Source of the DNA: Mermis nigrescens
Lineage: Eukaryota; Nematoda; Enoplea; Mermithida; Mermithidae
Reading direction: 5' to 3'
DNA length: 64,000 nucleotides
Assembly: GCA_036768485.1 (NCBI GenBank)
Contig: JAVLUZ010000154.1
Location: forward strand, 34,182,973-34,246,972
Positions 26,564 through 38,834 of this stretch are shown piece by piece. A program made the position numbers and the translations under genes. The number at the start of each line of letters is the position of its first letter. Position 1 is the first letter of the stretch. The notes under the pieces are model-generated. The model was given only the letters and a program-made list of their open reading frames with translations. It ran no database searches and was not told the DNA's origin.

Positions 26564-28040
26564 GGTCTCTTGCATTTTTCATTTTTCGGGACTTTTGATG
26601 TTTTTGGGATATTTCTAAAAAAAATTGTTGGTAAAAACCATATTTTATTTTTTTGTATTTTTTTAAAATGTCTTTTGTCAACCATTTTTTCGATCAAATC
26701 CATATTTTTGACGTTACAGAATGGTTTTGTAAATTCTTTAGCCAAAATCATATTTTTTATGTTCTGGATGTTCTCGAAATTTTTCTGATCAAACCCATAT
26801 TTTTGATGTTTTGGGATGTTTTGGAAAATTTTTTTGGTCAAACCATATTTTTGATGTTTTAAAATTTTTTTGTTCGTTGAAGCAAAGGGTGTCATATATC
26901 ACGTGATATCTCATATCACTCATATGTTATAGCAGATGGTACATATCTCCTATCTTATATCACTGCATGTTATGGCACAGACAGGTATCTATATCACACC
27001 CATCTATAAATTGACTATCTTGTAGCACAGGGTATCTTATATCCCATCATATCTTATAGCATTGCCTACATTGTAGCACAGGGTATCTTATATCATGTCC
27101 TATCGTGTAGCATTGCCTATCTTGTAGCACAGGGTAAGTTATATCACATGCTATCTTATAGCATTGCCTATCTTGTAGCACGGGGTATCCAATATCATGT
27201 CCTATCTTATAGCATTGCCTATCTTGTAGCACGGGGTATCTTCAATGTCCTATCTTATAGTATTGCCTATCCTGTAGCACAGAGTATCTTATTTCACGCT
27301 CTATCTTTTAGCATTGCCTATCTTGCAGCACATGGTATCTTATATCATGTCTAGCACGGGGTATCTTATATCACATCCTATCTTATAGCATTGCCTATCT
27401 TGTAGCATGGGTATCTTGCATCACGTCTTATCTTATAGCATTACATATCTTGTAGCACGGGTAAGTCTTTTATCAATGTCCTATCTTATAGCATTGCCTA
27501 TCCTGTAGCACAGGATATCCATCACATCCTATTGTATAGCATTGCCTATCTTGTAGCACACGGTATCTTATTTCATGTCCTATCTTATAGCCAGGCAACT
27601 GTGGGGGACTGAGGGGGCTCTCGACCCGCCCAAAATTCAGAAAACTGGTAAAATATGACTTTACACGTTATTTTGTGTTATTTTTGGCTTAGACCACTCA
27701 AAATTGGTGTTGGTCCCCCCAAAAATAGGAGGGTCAGCTACGTGCCTGCTTATAGCATTGCCCATCTTGTAGCACTGCGTTGGTTATATTGCGTCCGATC
27801 CAATGTTGTTCCGCGCAGCGGCCAAAGTATCAACCCGAAAATAGTATGCAATGCTTAAGCATAGGGCTGCCTCCCTTTCCACCCCTTGTATAGGTTGAAT
27901 GGTGAAGTTGGTCAAATTTAATGTCGCTACGGATCCTTTCCCCGGTAGGCCGATCTCCAGCCAAAACGCCGGCTCACTAAGTGTCACTCGCTGGAGCCAA
28001 ACCCGAACAAACATACAGACATACATACAAACAAACTTCC
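26564..28040. repeat. Composite satellite-bearing repeat, copy A
   Basis: Order: a ~48-bp T-rich tandem array (ATATTTTTGATGTTTTGGGA units, about 26575-26870); a GTGTCATATATCACGTGATAT link; a 17/51-bp minisatellite (about 26925-27790, interrupted by a MITE); then a unique tail ending in GAACAAACATACAGACATAC at about 28040. Copy B at 40138-41400 has the same order. It starts directly at the Polinton right end. Confidence 0.8.
27584..27756. mobile_element. hAT-like MITE inside the minisatellite, with 8-bp TSD
   Basis: The 157-bp insert 27592-27748 starts CAGGCAACTG and ends CTACGTGCCTG. It is flanked by CTTATAGC at 27584-27591 and 27749-27756. The minisatellite resumes in register afterwards. 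Confidence 0.85.
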
Positions 28041-28681
28041 ACAAATAGCATGCTACTTCGTATGTAATCTTTTTATCTACAAATACCGCACCATAAAGGC
28101 GACTGACTTCGAAAAACCATCAACGTTTCCTTTAAGAAATGTTCATCCGACTTTCGTGCCAGTTGAGTATTTTCGCAAGATGCCAGTACGTTATTAAAAA
28201 ATTGTTTTCGACCGTCCGCCAGTAATTTTATTAATTGATTCCTCAACCGAAAGCCTCTTCATTCAACGATTTCGTTATTTTCCACTATTTTTTCCGCCAA
28301 ATGAGCGGTTTTATTCATGCACTTTATAAAAGCGGCAATCGATTTTCTTTGGAAACACTCGTGAATTTATTTTACTAATCAATTTAGGACAATCGTACTT
28401 TTTTGGCCCTTAGCAAGCCAAACATTAAAATTACGGCTTATGAACGAAACGACAGAAGCAGTTGAGACAATTGTACTTAACGAGCCAAACATTAAAATCA
28501 CGGGTTAACGAAACAACAAAAGCAGCTCCTGAAAAATCGAGTCACGCTTTCGCGAATTTCGTTAACGAAAATTATCGAAACTAACGAAGTGTCGACCGAA
28601 ATAATCAACGTAAACGCGTGATTTATTAAAAAACGAATTCGAAGCCCGTTTTATAATTGGTTGAAATGCGGGAAAAACGCG
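28041..28681. other. Unannotated AT-rich stretch
   Basis: I see a partial internal duplication (AGCCAAACATTAAAAT near 28411 and 28472) and no gene. Confidence 0.5.
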
Positions 28682-28876
28682 TTATTGCTGACCAAAATGA
28701 TGCCGGTGATATCGGCTTGCCAGCAAAGCCTTCTTTCGGCCTTTTGAGTGGAGTTTTGGGCCACCAAACTCGACACCCGAATCCTGGATTTGGAACAACT
28801 TGATCACTATCAAAACGTACGGAAATAGAATCAAAGCGAACATGATCGATTCGAAGATGTTCACAACGTTTAGCAG
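28682..28876 (-). CDS. Possible terminal exon of an unidentified membrane protein
   Basis: After a TTTTCTAG acceptor (minus strand) the frame reads LLNVVNIFESIMFALILFPY, VLIVIKLFQI, then a basic tail (LHSKGRKKALLASRYHRHHF) and a TAA stop. This gives one strong transmembrane helix followed by a positive cytoplasmic-like tail. The codon use and higher GC contrast with surrounding DNA, which supports a real exon. I do not recognise the protein. The upstream exon candidate at 30318-30494 does not join in phase, so another exon may lie between. Confidence 0.4.
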   Translation of the reverse strand: MLNVVNIFESIMFALILFPYVLIVIKLFQIQDSGVEFGGPKLHSKGRKKALLASRYHRHHFGQQ

Positions 28877-30317
28877 CTAGAAAACGTTCACTTAGAATAT
28901 CACTAGCTTGTGAAAAATTCAATTAGTAAAAATTGTAGGGAAAAAGGGAAAATTTACGTGAAATTTTCCAAGTCGAAAACGAACCGAAAATCGTAAAACT
29001 GATAAAATGTCAACGAAAGGAAATTTTGGCGTCTGTGCTTGACTTTTTTAATTGGAGGCAATGCAGGTAACGGCTCAAAATTTTGGATGGGGTTCTCAAA
29101 CCTTCTAGGGAGGGAGAGGGGGTAAATCCCTTGATCTTCAAGCAGAAACGGCTGGAAAATACCTAGAAATGGCATGCAAAAAGCAAACATATGGGGCAAA
29201 TAGTTCGAATTTTGGGAAGGATTGGGTCACGCACCTGGATGGGGAGTTCAACCAAACTACCCCTCGTTACACATGCTATTAGGTCCTAAAACTTCATCAA
29301 GGACGTGTGACTAAGGCTTCCATTATTTTTATTCAATTTATTTTTATAATTTCATCTCTTTATTTTTACACATTTTCAATGCTACAAACGAAGAACAAAT
29401 CTCTACAATTGCTGGCGCAATTAAACGAGTGTTACACTTTGATCAACACTAGAAGCAAATCCATCATTACGGAAAGATCTTAAACAGAAATTTACCGCGG
29501 AAATGACTAAATCTTTTTAAGCTTAGAAGAGAAAGGAATGGCTTCATTGAAATGAGATGTGGCTAGTATCGACAAATGTGCACAATGCAGCGACATGATC
29601 GAGAATTTCGCTAGCTGATTAAGCTCGAAATATTTTTTCTTACTCTTATTTTTGAAAGTTTTTTAGCTTGTACTTTATCTTCAAAAATAAGCTAGTACGT
29701 AGACAGAACATACAACTTCGTTCATCCGAAATAAATTTCGAGTTGGGTCGGTATCAATGGAAAGACCTGCCAGTAATAGAAAATTTCTGCAACGTTATAC
29801 TAATCGAGAAAACTGATAGACACTCAAGAATGGTTCTGAAACAAAGTAATCAATCAAGTATGTAGATGAAGGAAGATGAAACTAGGAAAAATGCATGAAA
29901 CTAATTTGAAAATCCACTAATCAATTGACTAGCTGATCAACGACTAACCAATCGGTTAATTAATAACCAATCAACGACCAATGATTAGGTATCAACCGAA
30001 AGCAAAATCAACCAACTGGACAGCCACTTTATAGAAGGATCATCAAGGAAAGAATTGAAACAGTTGGTATCAACAAGAAGCGTATGTGTAACGGCTCGAG
30101 TTTCCGGATGGGGTTCCCGGCCACTTTTAGGGTCAGGTAAATGATATTCAATTTTAGTCAAAGACAAAACACCTAAAAACGGTAGAAAATTGGGAGAGCT
30201 TTAGAAATTTTTCGGTGGGGAGGGGGCAGGAAGACAACCAACTTTGGGCAGGGATCTCTCCCATCCCCCTATTACATGGGAGACCAGAATCTGCCCATTT
30301 ATGACCCCTTTCCATAC
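28877..30317. other. Intron-like stretch with MITE-like G/C patches
   Basis: MITE-like segments around 29055-29275 and 30085-30295 share an ATGGGGTTC...CAACCAAACTAC / CAACTTTGGGCAGGGATC layout with the patches at 9175-9360 and 16128-16320. No gene was seen elsewhere. Confidence 0.45.
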
Positions 30318-30494
30318 CTGCTGGCTCTGAGGACGGCAGCTTGACGACTTTGCGATTGGCTGCCGCGTTCAAGAAGGAGAAAATAAAATGACAGCGTTAT
30401 GGACATAGCGACCGCCCAAGCGACTGGTAGACAGCAAATCGGTCGAGCAAACCACAACTCGTCGGCTTTTTGCTGATGAAAAAAGGCCACGTAT
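30318..30494 (-). CDS. Possible internal exon of an unidentified membrane protein
   Basis: Between a TTCTTCAG acceptor and a GCAG|GTATGG donor (minus strand) the open frame reads YVAFFHQQKADELWFARPIC, CLPVAWAVAMSITLSFYFLL and ERGSQSQSRQAAVLRAS. It contains one transmembrane helix flanked by polar segments. Exon-like composition and good splice sites support it; the protein family is not recognised. It may belong to the same gene as 28682-28876, but the splice phases do not match directly. Confidence 0.4.
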
Positions 30495-31486
30495 CTGAAG
30501 AATGTAATCAAATTCGATATTCTGTTTATAACAAGTGCAGAGGTTATGTGTCAGTGGAAACTGGGTTCTAAAAACTGGTCAGGCTCAATAAACAAATATT
30601 GACATTATAACATAGCCGGACAAAGACACCGAGTAGCCAACCAAGTTAAACAAAAATCTGAAAAATTAAAAAAAAACAAAACAAATCATTTTTTATCAAT
30701 CGTAGTTCATATGCTTAATTGATTTATGAACAATTTCTCTCAAAAGATATACGTGTTGGTCCTTGAAGAAACTACACGATTTATGAAAGAACTCGATCGT
30801 CAAGAGCATAAACTGGAGTTTCAAAGCACGAACTTTTTTAAGTGTACATTTACGATAAATGAAAACCGTTATGTAGAATTTTCAGTCTTTCATTATCAGA
30901 AAAATTGCTTTTACTTTATTTCGTAATTGCTTTGTGTCACGTTATTCATTGATGCGCTTCACTTTGTCGCTTTTCAACGTATGATTAGGTTTCCTTAGCT
31001 TTTTTGGCACAATTATGATTTGGCGAATGCAACGTTCTACACACAATGTTATAACATAGAGAATTTTATAACTTTGCAATGTTATGAAATGTCATTAATT
31101 TTCTAGATAAAGCGAGGACGAAGAATCTTAATTTCGCCGTATAATTCAATTTCGCCGTATTTTTGCATAAATTATTTATTCCTTTTATCTTATTTCATTA
31201 GTGTTCCCTATTCTATTCAACTTATTCGCTGATAATAAGTTTTAATGAGAAGCCACAAATAAACTGATCAATAGTCAGAAAAGGGCTTTTTGAAAAGCAA
31301 AATACTTTTTTTTGATCAGACTGAATCGGTTTCTTTGCTACTCGTAAAAGGCCATTAATTCTCTAATCGTTAGGAATGTCATTTGTTCTGCGAATTGTTT
31401 TCCCCTTTGCACAGCAATTACGTCCTCAAATGGATTTTTATAATTTGCGTTATTAAAATTTGCAAAGACTTATGAATTAGTTTCAC

Positions 31487-31769
31487 ATTCTAGTCATAGA
31501 TGGGCGGCACCAAAATTTGGGCGGGGGTGGAAGATTTTTTAAAGGTCAAAATGACCTTTTCAAATAGTGGAATGGCAAAAACACCATTTTCCAACGTTTA
31601 TCGAATACTATCCATTGACATCAGAAAAACGTGAAAAAAACGAAAAGAATTTTCAAAAAATTGAATTTGGATGAGTATTTTGGTTTCCGGAAGAGGGGCA
31701 TTTTGGTTTCTGGTAGGGGTTCATACCTCCCCCAACCCCCCCCTCCTCACGCCCGGGTATGATTCCAGT
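31487..31769. mobile_element. hAT-like MITE, family B, with near-exact 8-bp TSD
   Basis: The element 31495-31761 starts CATAGATGGGCGGC and ends CACGCCCGGGTATG. Flanks are ATTCTAGT and ATTCCAGT (7 of 8). Family B recurs throughout the NOAH-like gene introns. Confidence 0.8.
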
Positions 31770-33218
31770 CCGTCAATCTATAAATATGTGCATGTTTGCG
31801 TTGCTTTGAATTTTTTCAAATCTTTCACATATTTTACGTAAGGTCCTCAAATCTTCGTCTCTATCCGACTGTCTGAAAAATTGCCTAAAATCCATCCAAA
31901 ATTTGCAAATCGGCCATGTATTTTTACGATGCTCCGAATGCGTACTAAACAACGCGGACAAATCGGACAGGCCCGGATTTATTTACTGACGATACCCAAG
32001 GCTATATCGTCGACTATATCGAAAAACATTTGTTTCGCGGGTCGAAATTTGGTTGGCAAAAGTGCCAAAAAGATGAATCCGGCTGTTATTATCAATCGAC
32101 ATCCAGTTTACAATACACTAAGGTTATTAATAAACGACTTTTGCCTGCTTGATCCGCTGCCAAACACGGGATTTATTGACTTGGTAAATTTTTATGCGAC
32201 AATAATAAAGCGGTAAAAATTCATCTATGTTCAGTTAAATACATTTTATTCATATGTTCTTGATTAATTGGCATATTTTTAAATTACCGCTTTAATTATT
32301 AATGTCAATAAAAATTAATTGAAAACAAAAATCATTAATTTATTATTATTTTGCATTCTTTAACTCTAAACACCCGTTTTGTTGCTCGTGATTTTGTACA
32401 GCTGCCATTTTCATCTTAATTCGCAATTTGATTATTTTCGTAATAATCATTCATCTTTTGCATATTTATCTCAATAACGCTTTTTTGTCTTCATGTTTCA
32501 ATTGATTTATTGAATCTTATTTTTACCGGCTTTCTCTATTACCCCGTTTTTACGTTTATTTGTCCTTAATTTTAAATTGTGCACAATATTTAATGTCTAT
32601 ATTTTAATGAATTAATTTTCCAATGAAATATATACCGCCTAGCTTGATTCTGCTTTGGGTCAAATGTTATTTTTTTACAAATGTCAATTTAAACTTTTTC
32701 TGATAATATTGTTGTTCCCTATTATTAATGACAAGTTATTCACTTTCTTCTTCCTTCATGACTATTATTAGATATAATAATAAATAAATTTGTATGTCAA
32801 GAAATCAACTAGCAGATTGAAAGTTTAGTACAGTCTACAAACATATACGCTGAATGAAACTAAATGTTGAAAAGCGCATCTGATTTTCAGCTAAAATAGA
32901 TGTGTAAAAGCTTATAATTCAAAAGTAAGGCGAGTGAAACAAGCAGTAAAAAAATAAAAAAGCGAGTAATCGTTTTTAATAGCTAGAAAATTGTGCAAAA
33001 GTCTTAAAAAATTATCAAGCCATATATTCGATTAATTTTATTTTTAATTAATTAATTTTATTTGAATTCAATTTATTTTAATTTAATCGAATTTATTCAG
33101 TTCGACTTTATTTTTTTATTAAATTTGACTAAATTAGTGATTCATAATTAGTTTTTAATTTTATTAATTACTAATTTTTCTACTGTAATACAACATTATT
33201 ATTTTTACCTTTTCGCAG
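31770..33218. other. AT-rich DNA upstream of the first clear NOAH-like exon
   Basis: Apart from the frameshifted PAN segment, only low-complexity ATTAA-rich DNA is visible. Confidence 0.5.
31849..32042 (+). pseudogene. Frameshifted PAN-type exon
   Basis: One frame reads DCLKNCLKS and CSECVLNNADKSDRP; the next frame continues DLFTDDTQGYIVDYIEK, and a third supplies the final cysteine (NICFAG). Read together these mirror the intact PAN exon half at 36535-36643 (GECIINS...DLFSSETQGYTVDYFENKC). The apparent shifts fall in short G/C and A runs, so assembly error is possible; otherwise it is a decayed duplicate of a PAN module of the NOAH-like gene. Confidence 0.55.
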
Positions 33219-33386
33219 ACCGATTCGAGCTCGAATCGCTGAATTTTTGCCGAGGATTCAATTTCGATCGAGGACGACAAACTTGCTATTTAAATACCAA
33301 TTTATCGACTTCATCCGGCGAAATCGGAAACAGAGCTTTTCAAACTGACACCGACGTGGATTACTACGAGAAAATATGCTTGTCTT
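33219..33386 (+). CDS. NOAH/NompA-like exon a: PAN module end
   Basis: A TTTTCGCAG acceptor and a TCTT|GTGAGC donor bound an exon reading FELESLNFCRGFNFDRGRQT, CYLNTNLST, then TDTDVDYYEKICLS. The spaced cysteines and final DYYEKxC are typical of the second half of PAN/Apple modules in ecdysozoan ZP-domain cuticle proteins (C. elegans NOAH-1, Drosophila NompA). These secreted or apical-matrix proteins attach epidermis and sense organs to the cuticle. Earlier exons were not identified with certainty. Confidence 0.75.
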
Positions 33387-33534
33387 GTGAGCTCACATTA
33401 ATTAAAATGAACCAAAGCCTACAACTTAAAATTCAAAAATTTAAAAACTTGAAGAGATTATCTTAAAATTTTTTGTAATGCTTAGTACATTTAAAATTTT
33501 GTCCTTCGTCTTGCTAAGAGTGCAACCAGAAATG

Positions 33535-33747
33535 CTTACAGGCAGCGGCGGTTTAGGGGCGGGGGTGGGCGGCCGATCCCCCCATTTGGCTTGAAATAGT
33601 GCGCAAAATTGAGCATTTTTGAGCGAATTTTAGCGATTTTTGGCTTAAAACGGCTAATTTTTCCGCCCAAGTCAGGGTTCCGCCCCCCTCCCCCTTAGGG
33701 GTACCCCCGCCTTACGAGAAAATCCTAGATCCGCCACTGCTTACAGG
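33535..33747. mobile_element. hAT-like MITE, family C, with 8-bp TSD
   Basis: The 197-bp element 33543-33739 starts CAGCGGCGGTTTAGG and ends CCTAGATCCGCCACTG. It is flanked by CTTACAGG on both sides (33535-33542, 33740-33747). Similar termini occur at 7304 and near 51605-51625. Confidence 0.88.
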
Positions 33748-34065
33748 GGTTTTGGTCTAGACTCAAACGAAACAGAAAAACTGGGACAGTTTTTCTTTGT
33801 AAAAATAGGGCAAAATAAAGGCAAAATATAGGAAAATCAAGAACGTTCAGCACAAAATGCTTCAAATCGACCATCAGTATAGCGAAACTTTTGTCATCGT
33901 AAAACAACAGTTATAAACTGAAGTGATTAAAATTTTGGATATATTATCAGCCGTTTTTATTTGCCTATTCTGTTTTTCCTACTGAGGGAGTGATATTTAT
34001 TTTTCCGTCGCTCACTTTGCCCCTTTTAATTTCGTAGCTAATAAATATTTTAAGCTATTTTTCAG

Positions 34066-34251
34066 ACGAGTTTTTATGCAAAAATTTACAAAAATCTGGC
34101 GGCTTTTGACCATTACATCGCACATGTTTTCGTTGGACACGCCCGAGAAATTAATCGTCAATCAAAGCTAGAAGATTGCTTGGATATTTGTCTGAATTCG
34201 AAAAGCATCTACGGTTTCCCGTGTTTGTCAACGATGTTTTATTACGAAACG
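34066..34251 (+). CDS. NOAH/NompA-like exon b: PAN module start
   Basis: The frame reads YAKIYKNLAAFDHYIAHVFV, GHAREINRQSKLEDCLDICL and YGFPCLSTMFYYET before a GTAGAT donor. The FDHYIxHxxxGxxxEINRQSKLEDCLDxCL segment is a PAN-domain opening. An acceptor at 34065 gives a phase mismatch with exon a; an AAG acceptor about 11 bases upstream would restore phase, so the 5' boundary is uncertain. Confidence 0.75.
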
Positions 34252-36534
34252 GTAGATATATTTTTATATCGTAAATAAGGATATAAAATTATAAAAATTT
34301 ATTAAGATATTAACAAAAAAATATAAATCATAAGATAGAGAATTAGAAATCATTAATATACAGATATGTGAAATTATATAGCATAAAATGTATGAAACTA
34401 AACGTATAATTTGAAATTACGTAATTATAAGATTGATAATAAGGAAAATGCATGCGTATAATTATCAAAGTATATAAATCTTTACTTCGATCGATTTTAT
34501 TTTGCTTTCCCAGAGCGAAACTAGCTCTTAAAATCCATTTGATTACTTTCAAATTCAATTCGGCATCTGAGCAGATATATTGGTATTCTTATTTATTACT
34601 ATATATTGTCCTGAAAACGAAATTTTCTAGAAAATTTCATATTTTTGATAGCCAAACGATATTTTCAAATTTTTTACTGTTTTTTTACTTAAACCATTGT
34701 ATACAATATCGGACGCCATTTCAGTGTGCCCAAAATTTCCTTGCCTTCTAAACCTGTTCATTTTCAAAAGCCTTAATCAAAGAAATAATTTTGAAATGCG
34801 ACGAGCGTTTACTCTTAGGTAGCATTTGACTGGACTTAGCTTGTTTTTCTTGCCTATTACTTCGCGATTTCATTTTTGGAGTAATCCATTTGATCAATTA
34901 TAAATTTTTTTTATAGGTTTCCAGAGAAGAAAGTAGCGCGCAAAGAAATGAACAAAAATGTATTTTTTCGACCAGCCACCACAGTAAAAAGCTGAAAAAT
35001 CTGAATTTAACTCCATATTGAGTGTGAAAGAAATTTAATTTCTGCCAGTTTGTAACGTTGTTTGTCAAAATCTTCTGTTCCGCAAAACATTTGAGATATT
35101 GACCAATCAAAAAGGGATGAAAACGTCTTTTCCCTATTTTACACCCCCACCCTAGATCTCGAAATTTACACCTTCGAAACTAACTCCAATCTGGAGTGGG
35201 CAGAATAGTAAGAGTGGCCAGAGTAGGGGCTGAAATTCAAAAACGTCACGTATGTAGTAAATATCTGTCCTTAACATGCGTTTTTACCACGTAATATATT
35301 GATTTTAATCTACTTCAGCATTATTAAAATGACATTCCTGAGGTCAGATGGTTCAATTAATGGTAGATGAATTCAGTCCTAAAATGAATTTCTTCGAAAA
35401 AATGCCCTCAAAACAATGTATTAGGTGGGCTATTTTTAATATATATTAGACAAACAATTGACAAAAAAGATTAAGACTGGCTAAAATTAATACTTTTGCA
35501 GCAAGCTGACCAGGCTGACTGAACTCTCTGCTAAATAAGCTGTATTTTCCCATTATGAAATGAACATTTTCCGAGGTGGAACTTATGCTTCACCAAAATT
35601 GTCGTCGGACAGTACCCGGCTTTTCGAATCTCGGGGAAGGGTAATAATATCCCCTCTCACCTCCCTATGCGCTTTTGTGAACTCAATATTGCGTGTTTTT
35701 TAACGCAATTTGTTACAACGTGTAGCCCCAAAAACGTGCTTTATTTTGTTCCATTCAACTTTTCCCAACTGATAAGTGGAAGTTGGCGGAGAAATTCGAA
35801 GGAAAACCTGTTTTTTACACCATGTACAAGATTATGGCACTAACTCCGTATTGAGTAGTGTAAAAAAGTTTCTAGTGAGCAGAAAGTAGCCCTTAGGACA
35901 TTAAATGTTTCTAAATGAAAAAAGATTTTGGGACTCATAACCGGAGTCGTTGGCAGACAGAGAGAAGAAAAACGCGGCCAAACTCTGACTTTACACCCGC
36001 AGTTTTTGGACTCCTTACAACTCTCCTGGAATCAACATTTAAAAAACAAAAAATATCATCTAGAGAATTTTATCTTCTGCAATTCTGTACTATTCAATTG
36101 TATCAAACATTTATGCTGAGTTGTGTTCAACCTCTCCGAATAAAGCGTCAAAAGTTCCTATATGTTATGACCTTACGCAAAAACTTTACACACTCAGTTC
36201 AAGGTAAATATTGAGTGTAAAAAGGATTAAAAACTCGGGTAGTGAATTTTTTATTATCTTCCTTTTAAAGAACCGAACCTTTCTGATCTGTCGCGTTAGC
36301 TGAAGTGGGTGCACAGGTGTTGGGGGTACCCAAGCATATTAGAGGTACGCTATAAAATAATGGTAATACATTATATGCATTAACATAATGTCATGTTTTA
36401 TAAGATGTTTGGAATTAAAGTCTGGTATCAAGTTATATATAATTTAAATGACATCAAATTAATCGACGCTTTAAAATTTTTGCAGCCTCTTATAGCTCAT
36501 GCTTTAATTTTTACAACCAAATTATTTTTTTCAG
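34252..36534. other. Intron with TTTACAC-rich repeat family
   Basis: From about 34960 to 36235 it carries a diverged repeat (phrases such as GACTTTACACCCGCAG and TATTGAGTGTGAAA) also found at 45590-47220. No exon was seen. Confidence 0.55.
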
Positions 36535-36643
36535 GGAGAATGCATAATCAATTCGGTATCACGGGAAAGCAGTCCGGATTTGTTTTCATCAGAAACGCAA
36601 GGATATACGGTCGACTACTTCGAAAACAAATGCGTTCATTCAG
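36535..36643 (+). CDS. NOAH/NompA-like exon c: PAN module end
   Basis: A TTTTTTTCAG acceptor and a CATTCAG|GTTTGA donor bound GECIINSVSRESSPDLFSSE and TQGYTVDYFENKCVHS. It completes the PAN module begun in exon b: phase 0 to phase 0 joins YYET-GECIIN, a known PAN junction. Confidence 0.82.
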
Positions 36644-36718
36644 GTTTGATAAGCGAATTTTGATACTGATTTTTAGAGAATCTTAATTGTCTGGGCCTGA
36701 AAGTTTTGTCAAACAAAA

Positions 36719-36775
36719 TTGTTTATTTATTTATTTTACCTATTTGTTTATGTATTTATGTATTTATTTATGTAT

Positions 36776-36858
<83 letters not shown>

Positions 36859-36925
36859 TTAATCTATTTATTTATTTATTTATTTAATTATTTATCTATC
36901 TATTTATTTATACATCGATTTGTTT
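36719..36925. repeat. (TTTA)n microsatellite
   Basis: About 200 bp of TTTA with occasional variants. LFIY-repeat frames are artefacts. Confidence 0.95.
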
Positions 36926-37435
36926 ATTTATTTTTTATTTATCCACTTTTTAATTTACTCTAAGATTCTATAAAATACATTTTAAGTTCGCTTACAATAA
37001 AAAAATCTGTGCTTTCTTGACGAAATGTAACGTACGAGGTAAAAACGGTAGTTTGTTTGTCAACGAGGTCAACAAAAATCATTTTCTGGCCACAAAAAAT
37101 ATAATTTCTGGCCCAAAAACAATTTTGTGATTCAGAAGACCAGCTTGTCTTTTTTCAGAATCATTTGATAGTAATATTTAGACTGTTCTTTGAAATATTT
37201 ATTAATCGTTCGCAAATAGGGATTGTATAATTATTCTTCTATAAAATAAGCTGTAAAAATATTCTGATTTTTGACCGCAGGAAAAAATGGGGACACGTCA
37301 CGTAAGTCATCGGGATAATATTACTATAATTAAGGAATTTTATTGATTGGACAGTTATACTATGTAAAAGTTTGATCCATTATTATTTTTAAATTTTTAT
37401 ACATAAATAATCATCAGTTTCATTTAATATTTGTA

Positions 37436-37534
<99 letters not shown>

Positions 37535-37566
37535 GTTATTATTGTTATTATTATTATTATTATTAT
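37436..37566. repeat. (TTA)n microsatellite
   Basis: About 130 bp of ATT/TTA with a few interruptions. Confidence 0.95.
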
Positions 37567-37692
37567 AAATCGTTTGAATTCGCAATTGATTTTATCAACT
37601 TTGTTGATAAATATTGATTTTTTTACAAAATACTACTGTTTTTAATCAATAATGATAATTTTTCAATATAAGAATAATAGAAAAATTTCCAG

Positions 37693-37871
37693 ATTTCGCT
37701 CATTTTACGACATCTATAGAGCAAACCACATTCTCTTTAATGGTTCCTCAATGGACGACGTATCCCAGCGTGTTTCGTTTACCGCCTCCAATAGTTCCTT
37801 ACGCGATTCCACCGACCCTAGAGCCACCAATAACTTTTTACAAATTTGTGCCAGCTCCGACGCACAGAACA
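37693..37871 (+). CDS. NOAH/NompA-like exon d: proline-rich linker
   Basis: A TTTCCAG acceptor joins exon c in phase (G + AT). The frame reads FAHFTTSIEQTTFSLMVPQW, then VFRLPPPIVPYAIPPTLEPP, ITFYKFVPAPTHRT, before an ACA|GTGCGT donor. It is a proline-rich extracellular linker with no domain. Higher GC than its flanks supports coding. Confidence 0.6.
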
Positions 37872-38834
37872 GTGCGTCTTTAAATTTTTTGCATATTAAA
37901 ATAGAAAAATTTTTATTTTTTTAACAGTAACATAATATTTTTTTGTTATTGTTTTTTATTTAAACTTTTTATTTTTAATTTGTTTATAATTTAGTATTCG
38001 AATTTCTTACATTTTATGACATTTGCCTTTTTAATTAACTGCATCCTCTCCATTATGCAAAAGAAAAAATTTTACCATCTCTTTACTGTAGCTTTAGTTT
38101 TTACCGTCAATGTTCGCTAAATACAGGGAAAATATCGAAATCTAAGCAGGAACACTTTATAAGCATCAGAACGTTTACGGTAGAGAAAGTGAGTGAAGGA
38201 AGCGAAAATTATGCTTCTTCTTTAATTATTGAAAATTGATTTTTACTTCTGATAATTTGGAATTTTTTGATATAATTTTCATTTATTCTAATTATCTTAA
38301 AAGTCTTTTGAATAGAATCTTTTTATCTTGTGAATAATTTTTTGTGGCAGAAACCAGAAAGTTCATAAGAATGTAGAATTGCATAAGTTTGTTCCTAAGA
38401 TTTTGTCCAAGCACAAAATACTTGAAGATTCGCTTATAGTCGTTATTGCGCAATAGAAAAATGACGCAGAGGGGTTTTACGGGCATGGCTTCATTAATTT
38501 TTTTTGTCATTTTTAATATTAAAATGAATATATTTTGCAGAACTTATTTCTCAATTTTTGATGCAAATTTTTTAAAGAAAGCAAGATGGCAGCTTTTACG
38601 TGATTCTGATATTTGTTACGAGAATTTGATTCGAATTTTGACGATTTTTGAAAGCTGTTGATAATAAATAATTAACAAAATTTTTCATGGATATTTTGGA
38701 CCACCTTTTTAGCTGATTATGCTTAAAAACGAATTAGAACGTCAGAAAATGTTATATTTTTAAATTTTCTTTTTTCTTCATTTTTCCTGTTTATTGTCAT
38801 TTTTTTCATTTTTCGTTATTTTATTATTCTTCAG

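Noticed and set aside
16846..26569. 6-bp target-site duplication of the Polinton
   Set aside because: Tested several end placements (start at 16852 or 16854); flanking hexamers never matched.
27047..27354. Open frames over the 17-bp satellite (QCYKIGHDI-, SIAYLVA- repeats)
   Set aside because: 17-bp units have no codon constraint; both strands are open only because stops are rare in the unit.
26925..27591. Possible CRISPR-like array (regular repeats)
   Set aside because: Units are contiguous and alternate among related 17-mers without unique spacers, in a eukaryotic intergenic setting.
36687..36963. ORFs with LFIYLFIY repeats
   Set aside because: Translation of a (TTTA)n microsatellite.
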